A stretch of 18,017 nucleotides of DNA from Methanobacterium sp. Its GTDB lineage: Archaea; Methanobacteriota; Methanobacteria; Methanobacteriales; Methanobacteriaceae. Position 1 is the stretch's first letter; each line of letters opens with the position of its first letter. The stretch is taken from the NCBI GenBank assembly GCA_030539815.1, contig JAUNXM010000027.1, forward strand, positions 1-18,017, in the 5' to 3' direction. Positions 11,628-16,514 of the stretch are shown piece after piece. The translations under genes and the position numbers were made by a program. A model generated the notes under the pieces. The model searched no databases, was not told the DNA's origin, and was given only the letters and a program-made list of their open reading frames with translations.

Positions 11628-11737
11628 ATAAATCACCCTAATTTTATAAAAATCCACAAAACATAAGAAAAGTGATCAGTACATATACCCTAATTATAGT
11701 ATAAACACCTATTACTCACGTAATCATTTCATCTTGG

Positions 11738-11744
11738 TTTTTTT
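11738..11744 (+). terminator. T-tract, possible terminator of the 1108-residue kinase
   Basis: Seven T on the plus strand, about 110 bases beyond the kinase stop codon; consistent with archaeal oligo-T termination. No hairpin was seen. Confidence 0.35.
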
Positions 11745-11921
11745 GGAAACTTATGTTATAAAATTTATGCACAAATTAAGAAATATAATTTAACTCAAAA
11801 TTAAACGTTTCCGACTAAAATAACATTATAAAGATGTTCAAAGAAGAAAAGAATCATTATATGGGAAGATTATATTTGAATTAATGAAATTAATTTTTGA
11901 TTTAGATCAATCAAAATAAAC

Positions 11922-11951
11922 TACTTCGTAATATAGGAGTTTAACGAAGTA
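11922..11951. repeat. Inverted repeat TACTTCGT-N14-ACGAAGTA
   Basis: Two perfect 8-base arms (11922-11929 and 11944-11951) flank a 14-base AT-rich spacer in otherwise featureless DNA, about 260 bases upstream of the satD-like gene. It could be an operator dyad or an RNA hairpin; nothing decides between them. Confidence 0.4.
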
Positions 11952-12013
11952 TCTAACTTTCATTACAATAGTACTTTCAAATTATAACTTCCATTGGTCC
12001 TTGGTGGTGATAG

Positions 12014-12100
12014 ATGTTAATCCTTTGTATCACCCTTAATCCAGTATGTTTTATAATTCAATCCAGATTCTCCATACTAAATAGAAACATTTATGATTAG
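12014..12100 (+). CDS. Possible 28-residue leader peptide
   Basis: ATG at 12014 is preceded by GGTGGTGAT (12003-12011), an excellent match to the 16S anti-Shine-Dalgarno but only two bases from the start, which is unusually close. The frame gives 28 hydrophobic-rich residues beginning MLILCITLNP and ends at TAG 12098-12100. It lies upstream of the satD-like gene and would need its own promoter, because the likely TATA box of satD is downstream at 12126. No homology is recognised; it may be chance. Confidence 0.2.
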   Translation: MLILCITLNPVCFIIQSRFSILNRNIYD

Positions 12101-12125
12101 AATAAGCATATGACATTATAACAAG

Positions 12126-12133
12126 TATAAAAC
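12126..12133 (+). promoter_or_regulatory. TATA-like box of the satD-like gene
   Basis: TATAAAAC would place initiation near 12155, giving about 15 bases of leader to ATG 12170 or about 57 to ATG 12212. A second AT-rich element (TTTTAAAA) directly follows, so the exact box is uncertain. Confidence 0.35.
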
Positions 12134-12211
12134 TTTTAAAAGCATCTTTAACCATCTTAAGTAAAATAGATGGCAGGCGATGTTCAAGGATATAATCCAA
12201 AAAGTGAAATT

Positions 12212-12850
12212 ATGTATATTGTTATCACCGGTGATATGAAATCATCCAAAAAAATTGATAATAGATCTCTTTCCCAGGACAATCTAAAAAAAGCAATTCA
12301 TGAAGTTAATTCTAATTTCAATGACTATATCGTTTCAGACTTCAGAATTATTGGTGGAGATGGTTTTCAAGGGATGATCTCTACATATAATATTATAATC
12401 GATATTTATTTCTCTCTGTTCCAGACAATTAATCATCCTTTTTATCTTGGCATTGGAAGTGGACCTATCTCCACACCCCTAAGTAATTATGTTCAAGAAA
12501 TTGACGGTAAAGCCTTTCATCATTCTTCAGAAGCATTGGAAACTGCTAAAAAAAAGAATCGATGGGTCGTTCTTAGAAGTAATTTAAAGAATAATGACTT
12601 AATTGAGTGTGTTTTTAATTTTACATTTGATATAATGTGGGGTTGGACCAACAGGAGAAAAGAAATCATATTATTTTATCGAAATCATAATGAAGATACT
12701 GTTGCCATATCCAAAGCAGCTCACAAATACAGTATTGGAACTCGAAGTATTTATAAAACTTTAGAAACTGGTAAATATTCCATGCTAAAGTATGGGGAAA
12801 AAGTTTTAGAAAATGAGCTAAGTAGAAACGATTCCTATGGCCCACTTTAG
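12212..12850 (+). CDS. SatD-family protein with cyclase-like fold and C-terminal HTH
   Basis: Recognised as SatD family from MYIVITGDMKSS (1-12), the GGDGFQG hairpin (48-54), LGIGSGPIST (79-88) and a C-terminal helix-turn-helix-like region (about 146-203). The biochemical role of the family is unknown; satD was named from an acid-tolerance locus in Streptococcus. The order of elements mirrors GGDEF/cyclase palm domains: strand with Asp8, helix, hairpin with Asp50, a glycine-rich IGSG strand, and a helix SEALETAKKKNR (106-117) like ADxALYxAKxxGR. The usual family GDEFQ is GDGFQ here, so the acidic residue after Asp50 is lost. ATG 12212 is preferred because the family begins at this strand and GTGA lies four bases upstream; an in-frame ATG at 12170 would add 14 residues. 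It is followed after 84 bases by a membrane protein gene, a context suggesting one operon. Function remains open. Confidence 0.8.
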   Translation: MYIVITGDMKSSKKIDNRSLSQDNLKKAIHEVNSNFNDYIVSDFRIIGGDGFQGMISTYNIIIDIYFSLFQTINHPFYLGIGSGPISTPLSNYVQEIDGKAFHHSSEALETAKKKNRWVVLRSNLKNNDLIECVFNFTFDIMWGWTNRRKEIILFYRNHNEDTVAISKAAHKYSIGTRSIYKTLETGKYSMLKYGEKVLENELSRNDSYGPL

Positions 12851-12916
12851 GTTCAAAATTTAAACTGAACTAAATAAGGTTCAAAATTTAAATTGAACTA
12901 AAGGTTCAAAATTTTT
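12849..12916 (+). repeat. Three short palindromic direct repeats between satD and membrane gene
   Basis: The unit GGTTCAAAATTTAAA, then C or T, then TGAACTAAA occurs at 12849-12874 and 12877-12902, differing at one base. A truncated third copy (AGGTTCAAAATTTTT) lies at 12902-12916. Each full copy contains the inverted arms GTTCA/TGAAC (GTTCAA/TTGAAC in copy 2). The array starts at the satD stop codon and fills most of the gap to the next gene. It could be an operator array, for instance for the SatD helix-turn-helix, or an RNA processing or termination element. Confidence 0.7.
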
Positions 12917-12934
12917 GGGAAAAAATGTGATTGA

Positions 12935-13285
12935 ATGTTATTAGAGCTATTTATTTTAATTTTAGGGTATGGATTAATGGCAATTTTAGGAATTGCAATT
13001 CAAATTTTCCTGAAACCGTTCAGTTTAAAGGTTGAAAACTCTGGTATTGAAGGGGCAGGTAAATACATCGGGATATTCGAAAGAATAATTATTTTCACTT
13101 TAGTTTTGACAAATCAATATGCAGCAATATCCATTGTATTTGGTGCAAAATCCATAGCAAGATTCAAGGAACTCAATTCCAGACATTTCGCGGAATACTA
13201 TTTATTAGGGACCTTTGCTAGCATCGCTGTTGCTTTAATAGTTGGAATTATATTTAAATTACTTTTTGGGAACTTTAATTTTTAG
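12935..13285 (+). CDS. Three-helix membrane protein, DUF3307 C-terminal-like
   Basis: Small integral membrane protein of 116 residues with hydrophobic helices near 4-25, 49-70 and 87-110. The central segment KYIGIFERIIIFTLVLTNQY (43-62), then AKSIARFKEL (71-80) and EYYLLGTFAS (87-96), resembles the C-terminal half of DUF3307 membrane proteins, which are commonly encoded beside SatD proteins. The N-terminal half of that family is missing, so this is a short form or a remnant. The start at 12935 follows GTGAT at 12927-12931. It sits 84 bases after the satD stop in the same direction, separated by the repeat array, and is probably co-transcribed. Function is unknown; a membrane partner or effector of SatD is inference. 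Confidence 0.75.
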   Translation: MLLELFILILGYGLMAILGIAIQIFLKPFSLKVENSGIEGAGKYIGIFERIIIFTLVLTNQYAAISIVFGAKSIARFKELNSRHFAEYYLLGTFASIAVALIVGIIFKLLFGNFNF

Positions 13286-13296
13286 ATCGAGATAGA

Positions 13297-13501
13297 TCAG
13301 CACAGTTCCCAACACGTAATCAATGAATCTCTGAACTGTGCGTTGGACATTCCACCAAGACGCATTTCCCATTCACCTGCTTCTATTATGAGTTCTTCAT
13401 CGGAAAGTTTGATTTCAGGGTGTTGTCCGGACCCGAATGATGACTAAGTGGAAATATTCTTTCCTTTGGGGAGTGTAGTAACCAATTGTCATTCCGAACA
13501 T
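13297..13501 (-). pseudogene. Disrupted small gene of unknown family
   Basis: On the minus strand an ATG at 13501 starts 28 protein-like codons ([20 protein letters not shown]...), then TGA. A second frame overlapping it continues with [20 protein letters not shown] and ends in [10 protein letters not shown] at TGA 13299-13297. The span of 205 bases is one more than a multiple of three, so one inserted base near 13415-13440 would explain the split; the intact product would be about 67 residues. I do not recognise the family. No ribosome binding site is obvious. It could also be two chance frames. Confidence 0.35.
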
Positions 13502-13704
13502 GATTGAATGGCTAGTTTTTCATTCAAAATCCGAGAGACGCAGTTGTCATGGGACATGTTTGAAGGATCACTCCAATTATCCCGATCAAAGTGGTGTTCG
13601 GTTAGATGTGGCATATGGATATATTGGCATAAACTGGGGATATTTACACCCCCCGTGGAGAAAAATTCACAAGATTAATGATTAATGATGAACAGTAACT
13701 ATAC

Positions 13705-13710
13705 GGTGAT
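13705..13710 (+). promoter_or_regulatory. Canonical ribosome binding site of the VOC gene
   Basis: GGTGAT is perfectly complementary to the archaeal 16S rRNA 3' end, six bases before ATG 13717, and fixes the start of the VOC gene. Confidence 0.7.
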
Positions 13711-13716
13711 AATAAT

Positions 13717-14070
13717 ATGAAAATTAAATACAATACCTTTATTGTTAAGGATATGGATGAGTCCATAAAATTCTACACTGAAGTCATGGGATTTGAAGTG
13801 GATAGTGAGCACAATCCCCACCCTGGAGCAAAAATAGTATTATTGAAGGGGGAAGGTGAAACCATGATTGAACTCATTCAGAATACTAAAAATGAACCTG
13901 GCCTGTATTGTATAGGGATGGATGTGGAGGATGTTAACGCCACTATTGAAGAACTTAAAATCAAAGGTGCCAAAATAGTCATGGAACCTATACCCATAAC
14001 TGTGGGGTTTTTGGCTTTCATTGAAGATCCTAATGGTGCCAGAATAGCCTTAATTCAACACAAATCTTAA
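13717..14070 (+). CDS. VOC-family (glyoxalase/bleomycin-resistance fold) protein
   Basis: A 117-residue single-module VOC protein with paired repeats. The first beta-alpha-beta unit contains [20 protein letters not shown] (8-27) and the second contains [20 protein letters not shown] (67-86) with [14 protein letters not shown] (101-114). VOC proteins usually dimerise to make two active sites. Of the usual metal ligands only Glu52 (MIELIQ) is clear: the first His is replaced by Asn6/Thr7 and the last Glu by Ala111. Classical glyoxalase I or methylmalonyl-CoA epimerase activity is therefore unlikely; ligand binding or sequestration, or a different chemistry, is more plausible. The start is fixed by GGTGAT at 13705. 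The gene stands alone, with oligo-T 30 bases downstream. Substrate cannot be deduced. Confidence 0.88.
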   Translation: MKIKYNTFIVKDMDESIKFYTEVMGFEVDSEHNPHPGAKIVLLKGEGETMIELIQNTKNEPGLYCIGMDVEDVNATIEELKIKGAKIVMEPIPITVGFLAFIEDPNGARIALIQHKS

Positions 14071-14088
14071 TTCAACACCAGTGATTCC

Positions 14089-14107
14089 TTTTTATTTAAT
14101 TTTTTTT
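14089..14107 (+). terminator. Double T-tract terminator of the VOC gene
   Basis: Five T at 14089-14093 and eight T at 14100-14107 begin about 20 bases beyond the stop codon, a typical archaeal oligo-T terminator. Confidence 0.5.
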
Positions 14108-14269
14108 AATCTATATTTCTTCCTTGAATTTCATTTATGCCTTGCTTGAATTTGCAAGCCACGTTGGTTCAATGACCAGCAGAATTATAGGTATTTTCCT
14201 TACTGGTTAAAATTCACTAACAACAGATAACGGAATCCAATATTATTTGCCATGTGTTAAATCAGTTAT

Positions 14270-14277
14270 AAAAAAAA
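14270..14277 (-). terminator. T8 terminator after the receiver-PAS gene
   Basis: Eight A on the plus strand give eight T on the minus strand 30 bases past the stop codon of the receiver-PAS gene. Confidence 0.5.
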
Positions 14278-14306
14278 GAATTCAATATTTTATAATACCC
14301 ACTGAA

Positions 14307-15824
14307 TTATTTTCCTTGATTTTTATTGTTCAGGGGATGTCCTGCGCCCATAACTGATGTAACTTCATTATTTTTATCTTTAATGGTTTTAACCGATAAA
14401 TAAAACCATTTAAAATCCCCTTCCTTGGTTATATATCTTTTCTCTATCTGGTAATTATCCAGTTCTCCAGAAAGGAGTTTTGAAAACAACCGGGATGATT
14501 TTTCTCGATCATCAGGATGGGTAATATCTAGATGAGATAGATCTAAGAATTCTTGTTCAGTGTAACCCAATTCATTCAAAAAATATTTGTTAACATTTAT
14601 CCATTGGCCATCTCTATCGGTAGCTGCCATGGCCATGTCGGACATGTCTAAAATAGTTTTAAGCTGAGTTGCATAGTCCTTTATCTCTTGCTCAGCTTTT
14701 TTACGTTCATTAATATTTTCAACTAAAATAAGCGAATTGACCGGCTTTCCATTGGTTGATATGCCAAATCCTCCAGTTACCTTTCCCCATATTAGTTCTT
14801 TATCCTTATTTATGAATCGTTTCTCCATTTCATAGAATTTAATCTTCCCTTCACGCAGACTTTCCAGTAAACTCAATTCTTCATCCACATCTTCAGGATG
14901 GGTGAACTCGGTAAAATTCATTTTCCGGAGTTCCTCTAAACTATAACCTAGCATGGTTTCAAATGCGGAGTTACATTTTAATACATGCCCTTTGGTATCT
15001 CCCATTACTATTCCCACTTTAGCATTATTGTACAAGTTCTGGAACAGTTCACCAACTTCATTTAATTCTTTTTTTAACATTTTATGTTCGGTTAAATCTC
15101 TGCTAACACCTGAAATGCCCATAATTTCGCCCTGTAAATTATGGAGTGGATTTAAAATTACTTCATATTCACGATTTTTCCCATCCTGCCCAGTGGAAGA
15201 AGTCACCATGTTAATTGTTGAATCAGTTTCATAAACTTGCTGACGAATTTTTTCCCATTTACCGTCCTCTTTTTCAGGTAAACCCAATTCTGCCCCTGTT
15301 TTACCTATGATCTCATCTTTTTTTCTATTCAGAGCTTGACATAAATGTTTGTTGGCACTGGTAAATCTTCCCTCAAGGTCGTAGCTGTAAATAAAATCTT
15401 TACTGGAGTCAAAAATTAATCTCAGCTGTTCCTCACTTTCAGCTAATTCTTTATCCAGATCATGCTTGTAAACAGCAGCTTCTATTGAAATTACTAATAA
15501 GTCAGGGCTAATTGGTTTACTCACAAAACCATACGGGTTTGTTAGTTTAAGCCTTTCATAAGTGTTTTTATCAGTAAAGGCACTCATATAGATAATTGGA
15601 ATATCAAAATTAGTTTTAATTTTTTTGGCTGCTTCTATCCCATCCATATCTCCTTTTAAAGTGATATCCATTAAAATTAAATCAGGTTTAAGTTCCCGTG
15701 CTTTTTTAATTGCCATATCACCACTATTAGCAGTTCCTACAACTTCAAAACCAAAATTTATTAAACTATTCTGGATATCCATTGCAGTGATGGCCTCATC
15801 TTCCACGATTAAAATTTTAGTCAT
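14307..15824 (-). CDS. Response regulator: receiver domain with three PAS domains
   Basis: Soluble 505-residue response regulator. The receiver domain (1-122) is complete: acidic pair Glu8/Asp9 (VEDE), phospho-acceptor Asp53 (LILMDIT), Ser81 in the switch position and Lys103 (VSKPI). Three PAS domains follow at about 129-250, 256-377 and 385-497, the first two with DLTEHK and NINERK linkers. There is no DNA-binding, kinase or cyclase domain, so output must be by protein contact or phosphotransfer. The third PAS ends in VMGAGHP and a short basic tail instead of the expected DIT-x-R-K linker, so the protein may have lost a C-terminal kinase core. No kinase remnant is visible in the 236 bases downstream. 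Layout matches the N-terminal half of the 8301-11627 kinase. It is a plausible phosphorylation target of the HisKA_2 kinases in the window. No strong ribosome binding site precedes ATG 15824. Confidence 0.9.
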   Translation of the reverse strand: MTKILIVEDEAITAMDIQNSLINFGFEVVGTANSGDMAIKKARELKPDLILMDITLKGDMDGIEAAKKIKTNFDIPIIYMSAFTDKNTYERLKLTNPYGFVSKPISPDLLVISIEAAVYKHDLDKELAESEEQLRLIFDSSKDFIYSYDLEGRFTSANKHLCQALNRKKDEIIGKTGAELGLPEKEDGKWEKIRQQVYETDSTINMVTSSTGQDGKNREYEVILNPLHNLQGEIMGISGVSRDLTEHKMLKKELNEVGELFQNLYNNAKVGIVMGDTKGHVLKCNSAFETMLGYSLEELRKMNFTEFTHPEDVDEELSLLESLREGKIKFYEMEKRFINKDKELIWGKVTGGFGISTNGKPVNSLILVENINERKKAEQEIKDYATQLKTILDMSDMAMAATDRDGQWINVNKYFLNELGYTEQEFLDLSHLDITHPDDREKSSRLFSKLLSGELDNYQIEKRYITKEGDFKWFYLSVKTIKDKNNEVTSVMGAGHPLNNKNQGK

Positions 15825-16193
15825 TATTTGGAACCCCGTTTATAGTAATTCTATTGTAATATATTAATCATTTAATAAAAACTAATCTTGATAAAAATTT
15901 CAGTGCATAGTTCTTGAGGAGTAAACAAAATTTTTTGTATATTAATTCTGATTTAAATGAATGCTGCGGATGAATTTGTTAGAAATTTAATTGGTATTAA
16001 GGGCATATTTTGGTAAAATAAAGTTCATTTACTAATTAAATATTGAAATAATAACTGAAATCCTTATTATTTAATTTTAAACCTAATTATTTAATCTAAA
16101 CCTTAAGTAAAAATTCATGGCCTAAAAATAGTAGATTTTCATTCTATTGAATTTTTTTGATTTTTTAAAAATGAAAAAAGGGATTATAATAGT
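15825..16193. other. AT-rich non-coding stretch upstream of the receiver-PAS gene
   Basis: Very AT-rich. It must contain the promoter of the receiver-PAS gene (minus strand), but many TATA-like words prevent a confident choice. An imperfect 20-base tandem repeat lies at 16066-16105. A 19-codon frame at 15957 has no ribosome binding site and was not called. Confidence 0.5.
16066..16105. repeat. Imperfect 20-base tandem repeat
   Basis: ATTATTTAATTTTAAACCTA is followed directly by ATTATTTAATCTAAACCTTA. They differ by small indel-like changes. They may be two operator-like copies or simple low-complexity AT sequence. Confidence 0.35.
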
Positions 16194-16201
16194 TTATCCC
16201 C
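16174..16201 (-). terminator. Short hairpin plus T6 terminator of the small membrane gene
   Basis: On the minus strand GGGAT (16200-16196) pairs with ATCCC (16184-16180) around an 11-base loop, followed directly by six T (16179-16174). The hairpin overlaps the TAA stop of the 51-residue gene. Confidence 0.5.
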
Positions 16202-16349
16202 TTTTCTGGTAGGTGTAGAAACCGTATCCCACTATTATGATCACTGCCAGCCAGTAGGTGTACAGTAGAAAGGTGGGCAAGGCAAAGTAAAGAATTGCCA
16301 GTATCACACCTAGGGCCATCATTAAAATACCGTTTATTTGATTGCTCAT
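16194..16349 (-). CDS. 51-residue two-helix membrane protein
   Basis: A short gene with two hydrophobic helices, about residues 7-24 (GILMMALGVILAILYFAL) and 27-45, and a polar C-terminus YQKRG. The start is unusually well supported: AAGGAGG lies at 16364-16358, eight bases before ATG 16349. A hairpin-T6 terminator overlaps the stop. It lies 165 bases downstream of the MFS gene on the same strand, but a hairpin follows the MFS gene, so it may have its own promoter. No domain is recognised; small inner-membrane proteins of this kind are common in methanogens and other archaea. Function unknown. Partnership with the exporter is possible but unsupported beyond proximity. Confidence 0.75.
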   Translation of the reverse strand: MSNQINGILMMALGVILAILYFALPTFLLYTYWLAVIIIVGYGFYTYQKRG

Positions 16350-16475
16350 TTTCCCAGCCTCCTTAAAATTATTATTTATTTATCTATTTCTTATCATTTT
16401 TACAGTTTTTTATCCAAACCCTAATTCTAAACTACAATCCCTAATCTCACCATACCTTTTCTTGACTATTTTAAA

Positions 16476-16499
16476 GGAAGTTAAAAGTTGTTAACTCCC
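16476..16499 (-). terminator. Hairpin after the MFS exporter gene
   Basis: On the minus strand GGGAGTTAA pairs with TTAACTTCC (eight Watson-Crick pairs and one G-T) around a six-base loop, starting 15 bases after the MFS stop codon and followed by TTT. It is probably a transcript-end or mRNA-stabilising hairpin. Confidence 0.45.
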
Positions 16500-16514
16500 T
16501 TATCCTTTTCAGAA

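Larger units (their letters stand above)
11628..12169. other. Long AT-rich non-coding stretch upstream of satD-like gene
   Basis: Over 500 bases without a convincing gene. Visible elements are a T-tract (11738-11744), an inverted repeat (11922-11951), a 28-codon frame preceded by GGTGGTGAT (12014-12100), and a TATA-like box at 12126. Base composition is clearly lower in G+C than the flanking genes. No tRNA cloverleaf or CRISPR-like repeat was seen. Confidence 0.5.
13286..13716. other. Decayed-looking region between the membrane gene and VOC gene
   Basis: Base composition is more G+C-rich than the intergenic DNA elsewhere in the window, as expected for former coding sequence. One broken minus-strand frame (13297-13501) looks protein-like and is listed separately. 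Beyond it a 61-codon plus-strand frame (13500-13685) lacks a ribosome binding site, and an equally long minus-strand frame covers the same bases; neither resembles a family I know. Confidence 0.45.

Noticed and set aside
12849..12916. CRISPR array
   Set aside because: The copies are adjacent with only two bases or none between them and there are no unique spacers; no cas genes are in the window.
13500..13685. 61-codon plus-strand open frame in the decayed region
   Set aside because: No ribosome binding site and no recognised family; an equally long frame lies on the other strand over the same bases.
15957..16016. 19-codon frame starting MNAADEF
   Set aside because: Too short, no ribosome binding site and no recognisable homologue; could be chance.
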